Shown piece by piece: positions 47,089 through 56,866 of a DNA stretch of 64,000 nt (its first letter is position 1; the number at the start of each line of letters is the position of its first letter). The translations under genes and the position numbers were made by a program. The notes beneath the pieces were generated by a model. That model made no database searches, was not told the origin of the DNA, and saw nothing but the letters and a program-made list of their open reading frames with translations. The DNA comes from Pseudomonas sp. PICF141 (GTDB lineage Bacteria; Pseudomonadota; Gammaproteobacteria; Pseudomonadales; Pseudomonadaceae): contig NZ_MUNM01000034.1 in the NCBI RefSeq assembly GCF_002286815.1, positions 62,001 through 126,000 of the forward strand. The letters run 5' to 3'.

Positions 47089-48090
47089 TTACTCGATTCC
47101 CACCTGATTGCGCCCATTGTTCTTCGCCAGGTACAGCCCCTTGTCTGCCGCCGAGATCAATTGCCGGCAATCGCTGCCCGGCTGCGGAATCATGGTCGAC
47201 AGGCCGATGCTGATGGTCAGGCTCGAGCCCTCGGTCGGGAAAATGTGCGGGATCTTCAACCCGGCCACGGTCTGGCGCAGTTTTTCCGCCACCATTCGCG
47301 CACCGCCCGGCGAGGTGTTGGGTAAAACGAGCACGAACTCTTCGCCGCCGTAACGGGCCGGCAAGTCCGAAGGTCTGGAGCTGGCGTCGCGAATCGCCGT
47401 AGCCACTTTGCGCAAGGCTTCATCGCCTTCGAGGTGGCCAAAGCTGTCGTTGTAGGACTTGAAGTAGTCGACGTCGATCATCAGCAGCGACAATTGAGTC
47501 TGGTCCCGCAGCGAGCGCCGCCATTCCAGCTCCAGGTATTCGTCGAAATGCCGGCGGTTCGACAGTCCGGTCAGGCCGTCGGAGTTCATCAGGCGTTGCA
47601 GCACCAGGTTGGTGTCGAGCAATTGCTGCTGGCTGACCCGCAGCGCGCGGTACGCCGCATCACGTTGCAGCAAAGTCATGTAGGAACGCGAGTGATAACG
47701 GATGCGCGCCACCAGCTCGATGTTGTCCGGCAGTTTGACCAGGTAATCATTGGCGCCGGCGGCAAACGCAGCGCTCTTGATCAGTGGGTCTTCCTTGGTC
47801 GACAGAACAATGATCGGAATGTCCCTGGTCGCCGGGTGATTACGGTATTCGCGCACCAGGCTCAGGCCGTCGAGGCCAGGCATCACCAGATCCTGAAGGA
47901 TCACGGTCGGCTTGATACGGATCGCCTGAGCAATGGCCTGGTGCGGGTCGGCACAGAAATGGAAGTCGATGTTTTCTTCGTTCGACAAACCACGCCGCAC
48001 CGCCTCGCCGATCATCGCCTGATCGTCCACCAACAACACCATGGCGGCGTTTTCATCGGTTTTGAAGTCGTCGAGCTGTAAATCATTCAT
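47089..48090 (-). CDS. wspR: Diguanylate cyclase response regulator WspR
   Basis: WspR is the output of the Wsp system: when its receiver is phosphorylated by WspE it makes c-di-GMP and promotes biofilm. Receiver domain with the phospho-acceptor D67 ([10 protein letters not shown]), a linking helix, then a GGDEF domain with GGEEF at 248-252 and the inhibitory RxxD (RPSD, 239-242) intact. 333 aa. Last gene of the wsp cluster, 48 bp after wspF. Confidence 0.97.
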   Translation of the reverse strand: MNDLQLDDFKTDENAAMVLLVDDQAMIGEAVRRGLSNEENIDFHFCADPHQAIAQAIRIKPTVILQDLVMPGLDGLSLVREYRNHPATRDIPIIVLSTKEDPLIKSAAFAAGANDYLVKLPDNIELVARIRYHSRSYMTLLQRDAAYRALRVSQQQLLDTNLVLQRLMNSDGLTGLSNRRHFDEYLELEWRRSLRDQTQLSLLMIDVDYFKSYNDSFGHLEGDEALRKVATAIRDASSRPSDLPARYGGEEFVLVLPNTSPGGARMVAEKLRQTVAGLKIPHIFPTEGSSLTISIGLSTMIPQPGSDCRQLISAADKGLYLAKNNGRNQVGIE

Positions 48091-48138
48091 GTGCGGTCAC
48101 CTGAGTACTGCTTTGGCCACGATTGCTGCTAATGATAG

Positions 48139-49149
48139 TCATTTTGAGAAGATTTCCAGCAATCGTGGCGCTATCTTGTCCAGCGAGCGAACTTCCACTG
48201 CCGCCTCAATGTTCGCGGCCGCCTTCGGCATGCCGTACACCGCGCTGCTTTGCTGGTCCTGAGCGATGGTCAGGTAGCCCTGCTGGCGCATGAGTTTAAG
48301 TCCTTGCGCGCCGTCGCGTCCCATACCGGTCAGCAGAACGCCCACCGCGTCACCGCTCCAGTAACTGGCCACACTCTCGAAAAAAACATCGATCGACGGC
48401 CGATAGATCTCGTTGACCGGTTCGGCGGTATAGGCGAGCGTGCCGTTTTTCAACAATCGAATGTGATGATTGGTGCCGGCCAGCAGGACCACGCCGCTTT
48501 GCGGCCGTTCGCCTTCCCGGGCCAGGCGCACGTCCAGGCCACTGGCGCTGGCAAGCCATTCGGCCATGCCGGCGGCGAATACCTGATCCACATGCTGGAC
48601 CAGCACGATGGCCGCAGAAAAATCTCGCGGCAGGCCTTTGAGCAGTACTTCCAGCGCCGCCGGCCCGCCGGCGGAAGAACCGATGGCCACCAAATGCTGG
48701 CGTGAAGAGGAGTGGCGGTGCGAACTCGGTGCCGATCGTACCTGATTGCTCTTGTCGCCGATCAGCCAGCCAATGTTCATGATCTTGCGCAGCAACGGTG
48801 CGGCGGCTTCCTGAGGATTGTCGCCGCCGATAGCCGGGGTATCGACCACATCCAGCGCGCCGTAGCCCATGGCTTCGAACACCCGGTGCACGTTTTGCTC
48901 GCGGTCGACGGTAACAATGACAATCGCGCATGGGGTCTGGGCCATGATTCGCCGGGTCGCTTCCACCCCGTCCATCAACGGCATGATCAAATCCATCAGG
49001 ATCAGATCCGGGGTGTATTCGGCGCAACGTTGCACCGCCTCGCCTCCATTGCCGGCGACCCAGACCACCTCGTGCGCCGGATCGAACGCCAACGCGCGGC
49101 GCAAGGCCTCCACCGCCATAGGCATGTCGTTGACGATGGCGATTTTCAT
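48139..49149 (-). CDS. wspF: Methylesterase-response regulator WspF (CheB-like)
   Basis: WspF demethylates WspA and so switches the pathway off; its loss gives the wrinkly-spreader, high c-di-GMP phenotype in P. fluorescens. N-terminal receiver with D53 (LILMDLIMPLMDG) and a C-terminal CheB catalytic domain with AIGSSAGGPAAL (serine), VLVQHVDQVFAAGMAEW (histidine) and LLTGMGRDGAQGLK (aspartate). 336 aa. Its ATG overlaps the wspE stop. Confidence 0.96.
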   Translation of the reverse strand: MKIAIVNDMPMAVEALRRALAFDPAHEVVWVAGNGGEAVQRCAEYTPDLILMDLIMPLMDGVEATRRIMAQTPCAIVIVTVDREQNVHRVFEAMGYGALDVVDTPAIGGDNPQEAAAPLLRKIMNIGWLIGDKSNQVRSAPSSHRHSSSRQHLVAIGSSAGGPAALEVLLKGLPRDFSAAIVLVQHVDQVFAAGMAEWLASASGLDVRLAREGERPQSGVVLLAGTNHHIRLLKNGTLAYTAEPVNEIYRPSIDVFFESVASYWSGDAVGVLLTGMGRDGAQGLKLMRQQGYLTIAQDQQSSAVYGMPKAAANIEAAVEVRSLDKIAPRLLEIFSK

Positions 49150-51434
49150 GCCCGCGCACCTCCAATAAGTTCAACCACTGCATCCAGCAACGCGTCATCA
49201 TGAAAACTGGCTTTGGCCAGATAATAGTCGGCTCCGGCGTCCAGTCCACGGCGACGGTCTTCTTCGCGGTCCTTGTAGGACACCACCATCACTGGCAGGG
49301 ATTGCAGACGGTTGTCGCGACGCACCAAGGACACCAGTTCGATGCCGTCCATGCGCGGCATGTCGATGTCGGTGATCAGCAGATCGAAGTCCTCTGAACG
49401 CAGGGCATTCCAGCCATCCATGCCGTCCACCGCCACCGCGACGTCATAGCCGCGATTGAGCAGCAATTTGCGCTGCAATTCACGAACGGTCAGCGAATCG
49501 TCCACCACCAGAATCCGTTTACGCGCCGCTTCGACGGCCTGATTGGCTTGCCGGGCAATGCGTTCCAGACGCCCGGTATTGAGCAGTTTGTCCACCGAAC
49601 GCAGCATGTCCTCGACGTCGACGATCAGCACTACCGAGCCGTCGTCGAGCAAGGCCCCGGCGGAAATGTCCTGCACCTTGCCCAGGCGCTCGTCCAGCGG
49701 CAGCACCACCAATGTGCGCTCGCCGATAAAGCGCTCGACGGCCACACCGTAGATCGCTTCGCGCTCGCGGATGACCACGACTTTGAGGGTTTGTGCGTTG
49801 TTCTGGCTCGCCGGGCGATGCAACAGCTGGCTGGCGGCGACCAGCCCGACATGCCGGCCTTCGTACCAGAAGTGCTGCCGGCCTTCGACCTGCACGATAT
49901 CTTCCGGCGCCAGGTCGCACATGCGCTCGATGTGCACCAGCGGGAAGGCATACGCCTCGTCACCGACTTCCACCACCAGGCTGCGCACCACCGACAGCGT
50001 CAGCGGCACTTCCAGATGAAAACGACTGCCCACGCCTGCCGTCTGCTCCAGCACCACGGCACCGCGCAACTGGCGAACCATGTGCTGAACCGCATCCAGC
50101 CCGACGCCGCGCCCGGAAACTTCAGTGACAGAGTCGCGCAGGCTGAACCCCGGCAGAAACAGGAACGTCAGCAGCTCCTCTTCGCTCAACTGAGCCGCGG
50201 TCTCGGCTGGGGATAACTGCCGTTCGACGATGTTGCGCCGAAGCTTTTCCAGGTCGACGCCGTTGCCATCATCGCTCAGTTCCAATACCAGCAGACCGGC
50301 CTGATGGGACGCTCGCAACCGGATCAGGCCTTCCTCCGGTTTACCGGCCAATAGTCGTTGTTCCCGGGTTTCGATGCCGTGATCGACCGCATTGCGCAGC
50401 AGGTGCGTCAGCGGCGCTTCAAGTTTTTCCAGTACGTCGCGGTCGACCTGGGTCTTATCGCCCTCGATCTCCAGTCGCACCTGTTTGCCCAGGCTACGGC
50501 CGAGGTCGCGGACCATGCGCACTTGCCCGCTCAGCACGTCGGCGAAGGGCCGCATGCGACAGGCCAGCGCGGTGTCGTACAACACCTGCGCGCGCTGGCT
50601 GGCGTGCCAGGCGAACTCGTCCAGCTCGGCGTTTTTTTCCACCAGCAATTGCTGACACTCGGCCAACAATCGGCGGGCATCGCCCAAGGCTTCCTGGGCT
50701 TCGAGACTCAAGGCATGGTCCTTGAGATGGACGTTGAGGTTTTCCAGCGCCCGCAGGCCGTTGCTCTGCATGCGTTTGAGGCGCTGCATGGTGGCCAGGT
50801 GCGGCTTGAGCCGCTGGGTTTCCACCAGGGATTTACTCGACAGGTCAAGCAGGCTGTTCAAGCGCTCGGCCGTGACGCGCAATACGCGCTCGCCACTTTC
50901 GGTGGTGCGTTTAGTCGTGGGCGCTGGCTCGGCGGGCGCTGCCGGCGAGGCTTGGGCGGCAGCCAGCATGGGTGCCTCAACCTTGGGCGTCGGCGGCTCC
51001 ATCTGCAGCTCTGCCATCGGCGGCGCGATAGACGCAGTGGCCGCCATGTGATCAAGCAAACGTCCCATCAAGAGGACGTAAGCGTCGATATCCGCAGGTG
51101 CCGGAGCGTTGCCCGGCGTCGCAATCCGCATCAGCAGATCGGTGCCTTGCAACAGCGCATCAATGTGTTCAGGCCGCAGGTACAGGCGCCCTTCCTGGGC
51201 GCTGACCAGGTAATCTTCCATCACATGGGCAACGCTGACTCCGGCATCGACACCGACGATCCGCGCTGCGCCCTTGAGCGAATGGGCCGCGCGCATGCAC
51301 GACTCCAGGTAATCGGCTTGGGTCGGATCGCGCTCAAGCGCCAAAAGACCTGCGCTCAGCACCAGGGTCTGGGCCTCGGCTTCGAGGCTGAACAGTTCCA
51401 GCAAAGAGGCATCACGCATTTGCTCGGGGGTCAT
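49146..51434 (-). CDS. wspE: Hybrid sensor kinase WspE (CheA-REC)
   Basis: WspE is a CheA-type kinase with a fused receiver that phosphorylates WspR and WspF. Domain order: Hpt with H51 (AAHSLKGAAR), a linker rich in Pro/Ala, a dimerisation region, HATPase with LTHLLRNAVDHGIE, a CheW-like domain, and a C-terminal receiver (ILVVDDSLTVRELQRKLL, LLITDIDMPRMDG). 762 aa. It overlaps wspD upstream and wspF downstream by 4 nt each, so the operon is tightly coupled. Confidence 0.97.
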   Translation of the reverse strand: MTPEQMRDASLLELFSLEAEAQTLVLSAGLLALERDPTQADYLESCMRAAHSLKGAARIVGVDAGVSVAHVMEDYLVSAQEGRLYLRPEHIDALLQGTDLLMRIATPGNAPAPADIDAYVLLMGRLLDHMAATASIAPPMAELQMEPPTPKVEAPMLAAAQASPAAPAEPAPTTKRTTESGERVLRVTAERLNSLLDLSSKSLVETQRLKPHLATMQRLKRMQSNGLRALENLNVHLKDHALSLEAQEALGDARRLLAECQQLLVEKNAELDEFAWHASQRAQVLYDTALACRMRPFADVLSGQVRMVRDLGRSLGKQVRLEIEGDKTQVDRDVLEKLEAPLTHLLRNAVDHGIETREQRLLAGKPEEGLIRLRASHQAGLLVLELSDDGNGVDLEKLRRNIVERQLSPAETAAQLSEEELLTFLFLPGFSLRDSVTEVSGRGVGLDAVQHMVRQLRGAVVLEQTAGVGSRFHLEVPLTLSVVRSLVVEVGDEAYAFPLVHIERMCDLAPEDIVQVEGRQHFWYEGRHVGLVAASQLLHRPASQNNAQTLKVVVIREREAIYGVAVERFIGERTLVVLPLDERLGKVQDISAGALLDDGSVVLIVDVEDMLRSVDKLLNTGRLERIARQANQAVEAARKRILVVDDSLTVRELQRKLLLNRGYDVAVAVDGMDGWNALRSEDFDLLITDIDMPRMDGIELVSLVRRDNRLQSLPVMVVSYKDREEDRRRGLDAGADYYLAKASFHDDALLDAVVELIGGARA

Positions 51435-52114
51435 GTGAGGCTCCGGGTCACGGCGGACAGCAGCTGTTCTTCATCCAGCCAACGCAGGCTGCGACCTTTG
51501 AATTGCAAGACGCCACGGGTGTATCTGGCGCTGGCCTGAGCGCCGGACCTGGATGCCGCATCGAGAATGCGCTCGTCGATGGCGTGAATCCCGTCCACCT
51601 CATCCACCGGCACTACCACCGGCCCGCCGTGAGCAGCGATGATCAGCATCCGCGGCATCACCCGCGCGCCCGACGCCACGCCACTGGTGGCATCAAGCCC
51701 CAGCAACTCCACCAGCGACAGGCACGCCACCAAGGCCCCGCGCACATTCGCCACGCCGAGCAACGCCCCGGAGCGCTGGTGCGGCAACGAGTGAATCGCT
51801 TGCAGCGGCGCCACTTCGACCAGGCTGCGAGTGGCCAGGCCCAACCATTCTTCGCCGAGGCGAAACATCAGCAGCGAGCGGGTTTTCACATCGATCCCGG
51901 CCACTGTGCAGACTTGCTCGCGATCGTCCTGCTGCAACGCATAGCGGTCGAGCAAACCTGTGGCGGCAGCCGAATACACCGAGCAATTGCGGCAATGAAT
52001 GTGCTCGCTCAGCAACGGGCAGGACTTGTCGCCGTGGATACCGATGCGGTTCCAGCAGTCGTCGATGGCCTGGGCATCTTCATGGGTGACGCTCAAGGTG
52101 TCGACGACGTTCAT
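51431..52114 (-). CDS. wspD: CheW-like coupling protein WspD
   Basis: WspD couples WspA to WspE. It is a 227-aa CheW protein (LMFRLGEEWLGLATRSLVEV, PHQRSGALLGVANVRGALVA) with an N-terminal extension not found in ordinary CheW. The extension reads DCWNRIGIHGDKSCPLLSEH then IHCRNCSVYSAA and holds four cysteines (C20, C32, C41, C44). Such spacing could bind a metal or an Fe-S cluster. Overlaps of 4 nt exist with wspC and wspE. Confidence 0.94.
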   Translation of the reverse strand: MNVVDTLSVTHEDAQAIDDCWNRIGIHGDKSCPLLSEHIHCRNCSVYSAAATGLLDRYALQQDDREQVCTVAGIDVKTRSLLMFRLGEEWLGLATRSLVEVAPLQAIHSLPHQRSGALLGVANVRGALVACLSLVELLGLDATSGVASGARVMPRMLIIAAHGGPVVVPVDEVDGIHAIDERILDAASRSGAQASARYTRGVLQFKGRSLRWLDEEQLLSAVTRSLT

Positions 52115-53394
52115 CGTTTACGCTCACTGTCAGCGGCGCGCTCGCTGCGGGCGGCGCGGGCCTGTAATCGTCTGGCACCGGCCGTATCGCCCTGGGACTG
52201 CAGCAAAGCGGCCAGGTGCATCAGTGCGTCGGGGTGTTGCGGCTCGAGGTACAACGCCTTGCGATAAAAACCCTGAGCCTCGAGGGTGCTGCCGGCAACA
52301 TCGCTGAGCAGCCCCAACCAATAGAACACTTGGGCCACCGGCTCGTGACTGCGCAAAAAACTGTCGCACGCGGCGCGGGCCTCGGCACTTTTCCCCTCGT
52401 TGGCCAGCGCGGCGATGTTCGCCAGCAGCGTGGCAGCGTCCGAAGGGGTTTGCGAAGGGAAGGTTTTCGAAGGGTTGGCGGCGAACTGAGGCGTCGGCAC
52501 CACGAAAGGCCGACTGCGCACGGGCGGCGGTGTCACGTTACGCACCGGTTGTTGCACCGGCAGCGGCGTCGGCATGAAGGTCGCGAGCGGTTCGGGCGCA
52601 CTTTGACGGCTGAAGGCAAACGACTGCGGGATACCAATCGAGCGCATGCCGAAACGGCCCAGCAGACTGCCCTCCGCCGGGCCGATAAACAGCACGCCGT
52701 CGATGTGAGTCAGGCGCTTGAGCACTTCGAACACTTGCTGCTGGGTTGGCTGATCGAAATAGATCAGCAAATTGCGGCAGAACACGAAGTCATAAGGTGG
52801 CTCATAGACCAGCAAGGCCGGATCCAGCAGATTGCCGACCTGCAAGCGCACCTGTTCAAGCACGCGCCCGCTGAGGCGATAGTTGTCGTTTTCGGCAATG
52901 AAGTGCCGCTCGCGGAAGTCGATGTCCTGGCCGCGAAAAGAATTCCTGCCGTACAGCGCGAGCCTGGCCTTTTCCACCGACAGCGGGCTGACGTCCATGC
53001 CGTCGACCTTGAACTGGTGCGGCGCCAGCCCGGCATCGAGCAATGCCATGGCGATGGAATACGGTTCTTCGCCGGTGGAACACGGCAGGCTGAGAATGCG
53101 CAATGCGCGCATATTGTTGATCGCCGCCAGTCGCTTGGTCGCCAGTTTCGCCAGCGTGGCGAAGGATTCCGGGTAACGGAAAAACCAGGTCTCGGGGACG
53201 ATTACCGCTTCGATCAGTGCCTGTTGTTCGTCACGCGAGCCGAGCAAGGTGTGCCAATACTCATCGGCCGTCCGCGCCCGAGCCGCCGTGATGCGCTGGC
53301 GCACCGCGCGTTCGATGATCGCCGGGCCGACCGAGCCCACATCGAGGCCGATACGTTCTTTGAGGAAATCGAAAAACCTTTGATCGCTGCTCAT
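52111..53394 (-). CDS. wspC: Methyltransferase WspC (CheR plus TPR)
   Basis: WspC methylates glutamates of the receptor WspA and so activates the system, opposing WspF. The CheR domain (about 1-250) shows the SAM-binding SLPCSTGEEPYSIAMALLDA and FVFCRNLLIYFD; a Pro-rich linker (about 270-330) and TPR repeats (about 330-427, AEARAACDSFLRS, ALYLEPQHPDALMHLAALLQ) follow. 427 aa. It is coupled to wspB and wspD by overlaps. Confidence 0.96.
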   Translation of the reverse strand: MSSDQRFFDFLKERIGLDVGSVGPAIIERAVRQRITAARARTADEYWHTLLGSRDEQQALIEAVIVPETWFFRYPESFATLAKLATKRLAAINNMRALRILSLPCSTGEEPYSIAMALLDAGLAPHQFKVDGMDVSPLSVEKARLALYGRNSFRGQDIDFRERHFIAENDNYRLSGRVLEQVRLQVGNLLDPALLVYEPPYDFVFCRNLLIYFDQPTQQQVFEVLKRLTHIDGVLFIGPAEGSLLGRFGMRSIGIPQSFAFSRQSAPEPLATFMPTPLPVQQPVRNVTPPPVRSRPFVVPTPQFAANPSKTFPSQTPSDAATLLANIAALANEGKSAEARAACDSFLRSHEPVAQVFYWLGLLSDVAGSTLEAQGFYRKALYLEPQHPDALMHLAALLQSQGDTAGARRLQARAARSERAADSERKR

Positions 53395-53927
53395 CCCTGC
53401 TCCTCAAACTGCGCCAGCTCCAGCGGCGGCGAGGGAAACAACAAGGCGCGGACCTGTTCGTCCAGCAAATCGGCAACCCGCACCCATTGCAATAAACCCT
53501 GGGCATCTTCGCGCACCGGCCCCAGGTACGGCGCCTGGCGATTATCCAGGCCATAAGGCTGAAAATCCGCCGGGTTGCAGCGCAACGTGTCGGTGACCTG
53601 CTCCAGAATCAGCCCGAGCAATTGCGCAGGCATCGCCTCATCCGGACGATAGTGCACCAGCACCAGCCGCGTGCTGGTGCGCGCCTGCGCCGGTTGGCCG
53701 AACGTCAGGGCGCTGAGATCGATCACCGGCACCACCGCGCTGCGATAGGCAAACACTCCCGCCACCCAGTGCGGTGCCTGGGGAATCGCTTTCAATGGCA
53801 GCTGCGGCAGCACTTCGGCCACCTCGATGGCCTGCAACGCGTAACGCTCGTTGCCGATGCAGAACACCAGAAACAACGATTGTTTCGCCGGTAGCACCGC
53901 GCCGCGCTTGACCGCGAGCTCGCTCAT
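53391..53927 (-). CDS. wspB: CheW-like coupling protein WspB
   Basis: The second CheW-like adaptor of the Wsp complex, 178 aa: FLVFCIGNERYALQAIEVAE, then VAGVFAYRSAVVPVIDLSAL, the usual beta-barrel CheW fold. It lacks the cysteine extension of WspD. It lies between wspA and wspC with a 1-nt overlap of its start with wspA's stop codon region, and is coupled to wspC by 4 nt. Confidence 0.93.
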   Translation of the reverse strand: MSELAVKRGAVLPAKQSLFLVFCIGNERYALQAIEVAEVLPQLPLKAIPQAPHWVAGVFAYRSAVVPVIDLSALTFGQPAQARTSTRLVLVHYRPDEAMPAQLLGLILEQVTDTLRCNPADFQPYGLDNRQAPYLGPVREDAQGLLQWVRVADLLDEQVRALLFPSPPLELAQFEEQG

Positions 53928-55549
53928 CAGACTTTGAATCGCGAAACGCCGCCACGCAGCCCGACGGCCACCTGACTCAGTTCATCGATGGCAAAACTGG
54001 CCTGACGCAGCGATTCGACCGTCTGGCTGCTGGCATCGCCCAACTGCACCAACGCATGGTTGATCTGCTCGGCGCCGGTGGCCTGGGCCTGCATGCCTTC
54101 GTTGACCATCAACACCCGTGGCGCCAGTGCCTGAACCTGATGGATGATCTGCGACAGTTGCTCGCCCACCTGCTGCACCTCGGACATGCCACGGCGCACT
54201 TCTTCGGAAAACTTGTCCATGCCCATGACCCCGGCCGACACCGCCGACTGAATTTCGCGCACCATCTGCTCGATGTCGTAGGTGGCCACAGCGGTCTGGT
54301 CCGCCAGGCGCCGAACTTCGGTGGCGACCACGGCAAACCCGCGACCATATTCACCGGCCTTCTCGGCTTCGATCGCGGCATTCAGGGACAACAGGTTGGT
54401 CTGGTCGGCGACTTTGACGATGGTCACTACCACCTGATTGATGTTGCCGGCCTTCTCATTGAGGATCGCCAGTTTGGCGTTGACCAGATCGGCCGCGCCC
54501 ATTACCGAGTGCATGGTTTCCTCCATGCGGGCCAGGCCTTGCTGACCGGAACCGGCCAGCACTGATGCCTGATCGGCCGCGGTGGAGACTTCGGTCATGG
54601 TGCGCACCAGGTCCCGCGAAGTGGCGGCAATTTCCCGCGATGTCGCGCCGATTTCCGTGGTGGTGGCCGCCGTTTCGGTGGCGGTGGCCTGTTGCTGCTT
54701 GGACGTCGCGGCGATTTCCGTGACCGACGTGGTGACCTGCACCGATGAGCGTTGTGCCTGGGACACCAGCGAAGTGAGCTCGGTCATCATATCGTTGAAG
54801 CCGGTCTCCACCGCGCCGAACTCGTCCTTGCGATCAAGACTCAAACGGCTGCTGAGATCGCCGCTGCGCATGATGTCGAGGATATTCACGATGCGACTCA
54901 TCGGCGCCATGATCGCGCGCATCAGCAATAGACCGCAGAGGCCGGCGACGATGACAGCCACCAGCAGGGAGACGCCCATGGTGATTTTGGCGGCGGTCAC
55001 CGCGTCGCCGATGGCCAGCGTGGCTCTGTCAGCCGCGTCGTGATTCACCTCGATAAGGGTGTTCAACTGCTTGCGCCCATTGACCCAGGCCGGCGTGAGC
55101 TTCTGTTCAAGGGCAAGACGCGCGGGCTCGTACTCTTTACGCTGATAAAGGTCGAGGACGTTGGTCATCTCTTGATTGAACAGCTGATGACGCGCTTCGA
55201 ATTCATCGAACGCGGCCTGATCCTGGGGAGTGAAAATGGTCTTGCGGTAATTGACCATCTGCTCGCTCAAGCGCTCTTCAAAGCTCTTGAACATGGCGTG
55301 GTCGGCGGGTGTTATTTCGCGACGTCCGGAGAGACCGACAATTTGCTGGGTCAGGTTATAACTGTCGACCCAGGCACCGCGCATCATCGAACTGAAATAC
55401 ACCCCGGGAACCGCATCGGTACGGACCTTTTCTGCACTGGCGTCGATCTTCATCAGCCGAGAAAAGGACACCACAACCATCAACAGCATGATCGCGATAA
55501 TCACCGCAAAGCTCGCCAAAATGCGTTGGCGCAACGTCCAGTTCTTCAC
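53927..55549 (-). CDS. wspA: Methyl-accepting surface-sensing receptor WspA
   Basis: WspA is an inner-membrane MCP that responds to growth on surfaces and starts the Wsp cascade. TM1 (ILASFAVIIAIMLLMVVVSF) is followed by a helical periplasmic domain, TM2 near 190-210, a HAMP domain and the cytosolic signalling hairpin with tip NLLSLNAAIEAEKAGEYGRG. Length 540 aa. The start is GTG at 55549 with GAGGA upstream, giving the N-terminus MKNWTLRQRI. First gene of wspABCDEFR. Confidence 0.96.
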   Translation of the reverse strand: MKNWTLRQRILASFAVIIAIMLLMVVVSFSRLMKIDASAEKVRTDAVPGVYFSSMMRGAWVDSYNLTQQIVGLSGRREITPADHAMFKSFEERLSEQMVNYRKTIFTPQDQAAFDEFEARHQLFNQEMTNVLDLYQRKEYEPARLALEQKLTPAWVNGRKQLNTLIEVNHDAADRATLAIGDAVTAAKITMGVSLLVAVIVAGLCGLLLMRAIMAPMSRIVNILDIMRSGDLSSRLSLDRKDEFGAVETGFNDMMTELTSLVSQAQRSSVQVTTSVTEIAATSKQQQATATETAATTTEIGATSREIAATSRDLVRTMTEVSTAADQASVLAGSGQQGLARMEETMHSVMGAADLVNAKLAILNEKAGNINQVVVTIVKVADQTNLLSLNAAIEAEKAGEYGRGFAVVATEVRRLADQTAVATYDIEQMVREIQSAVSAGVMGMDKFSEEVRRGMSEVQQVGEQLSQIIHQVQALAPRVLMVNEGMQAQATGAEQINHALVQLGDASSQTVESLRQASFAIDELSQVAVGLRGGVSRFKV

Positions 55550-55712
55550 AGTCAGTCCTCGGTGCGGTTCGAATTGCGGGGGAGTATAGCCGAGGCTGGT
55601 GTTTCATTTATCAAACGCTGAGCGCAGCTTTTCATGCCGCCGACAAAAAGCCGGGGTTCGGCAGATATGGACTGTGGGTTGGGTCATTGGGAGATGCGGT
55701 GTGGCTGAAAAT

Positions 55713-55806
55713 GCCTTCGCGGGCAAGCCTCGCTCCTACAGAGACCGCGTCGAATGACAATTGCATATTCGACCATTCACTGTAGGAGCGAGGCTTGCCC
55801 GCGAAG
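55713..55806. repeat. REP pair (REPIN) upstream of wspA
   Basis: GCCTTCGCGGGCAAGCCTCG and inverted TGTAGGAGCGAGGCTTGCCC surround GAATGACAATTGCATATTCG. It lies between the wsp promoter region and the convergent end of the DUF533 gene. In 55550-55712 no gene is seen; the wsp promoter must lie here. Confidence 0.9.
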
Positions 55807-55819
55807 ACGGTCTGAAGAC

Positions 55820-56542
55820 TTACACCGAAGCCTGCCGCACCTGCTTTTCCAGCTCGGCCTTCAACCCCGGCTCCAGCTTCAATTGCCGCGCCAGTTCATC
55901 GAGGTAGGACTTCTCCATGAAGTTTTCTTCGTCCACCAGCATCACACTGGCGATGTACATCTCAGCCGCCATTTCCGGCGTACTCGCTGCACGGGCGACG
56001 TCGGTCGGGTCCAGCGGCTTGTTGAGTTCAGCGTGCAGCCAGTGTTGCAGTTCCTGATCGTTGTCGAGTTTGCGGAACTCGCCTTCGATCAATTCACGTT
56101 CACGTTCATCGACATGACCATCGGCCTTGGCTGCGGCCACCAGTGCCTTGAGGATCGCCTGACTGTGTTGCTCGACCTGGGTCGCGGGCAAGCGGTCGAT
56201 CGTTTGCGGCTCCGTTGTGGCTGCGGCGCCCTGCTGGGCCTGCCAGTTGCCATAAGCCTTGTAGGCAATCACGCCCAATGCCGCAAGACCGCCGTAAATA
56301 GCCACTTTGCCGCCGACCTTGCGCACCTTCTTGTTGCCGAGCAACAGGCCCATGGCGCCAGCCGCCAGCGCACCGCCGCCGGCGCCGGAGAGCACACTGC
56401 CGAGGCCACTCGAACCACTGGAGCCTCCCAGCAAATCGCCCAAACCACCGCTGGACGCTTTGTTCCGGGTACCACCGGCCTTGTTCTGCAACAGATCCTG
56501 ACCGGATTTGAGTAGTTGATCGAGCAATCCACGAGTGTTCAT
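55820..56542 (-). CDS. TerB-like DUF533 protein (YebE family)
   Basis: A 240-aa protein: a Gly/Ser-rich stretch (ASSGGLGDLLGGSSGSSGLG), a hydrophobic GGALAAGAMGLLLGN and VAIYGGLAALGVIAYKAYGN segment that may insert in the membrane, and a C-terminal TerB-like helical bundle (AAAKADGHVDERERELIEGE). YebE in E. coli belongs to the envelope-stress (Cpx) regulon; the molecular function is unknown. It is divergent from the ydc operon. Confidence 0.88.
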   Translation of the reverse strand: MNTRGLLDQLLKSGQDLLQNKAGGTRNKASSGGLGDLLGGSSGSSGLGSVLSGAGGGALAAGAMGLLLGNKKVRKVGGKVAIYGGLAALGVIAYKAYGNWQAQQGAAATTEPQTIDRLPATQVEQHSQAILKALVAAAKADGHVDERERELIEGEFRKLDNDQELQHWLHAELNKPLDPTDVARAASTPEMAAEMYIASVMLVDEENFMEKSYLDELARQLKLEPGLKAELEKQVRQASV

Positions 56543-56709
56543 TTTGCTGCCTCCACGAATTCGGGTTAACCGGATCTTAAGGCCCTCAGCCTAGATCGAA
56601 AGTGCCCGACATCCCTCCATGAGAGTGCTTCCAGATGTTGCTCACATTTAGGTGAACCGGCTGGAGCGCCCCTCACGCAGACTATTTCATCGAATGCAGC
56701 CGTTGAGAT

Positions 56710-56738
56710 TTGTCGACCGTGGAACCGCGCACTAGGCT
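56710..56738 (+). promoter_or_regulatory. Putative sigma-70 promoter of the ydc operon
   Basis: TTGTCG (56710-56715), 17 bp, TAGGCT (56733-56738). The -10 region GCGCACTAGGCT is echoed as GCGCACTAAGCT at 56782-56793, a 55-bp spaced direct repeat, which could be a second promoter or a regulator site. The rest of the 324-bp spacer shows no gene; an RBS AAGAAGAGGG precedes the first gene. Confidence 0.4.
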
Positions 56739-56866
56739 GGATAAATCCATAAGAGGGCCTGGCCAATCTGCCTCTCACAAAGCGCACTAAGCTAATAACA
56801 GGCCACTGCCGGCCCATCACCCCGTTCAACACTGCCCCGACCATAATTTAAAGAAGAGGGTCCACC

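Noticed and set aside
50358..51539. 393-codon frame antisense to wspE
   Set aside because: Covers the kinase Hpt and linker region in reverse; no motif or start signal.
56566..56844. 92-codon minus frame in the ydc promoter region
   Set aside because: Poor codon use, no ribosome site, overlaps the operon's promoter; it reads as chance.
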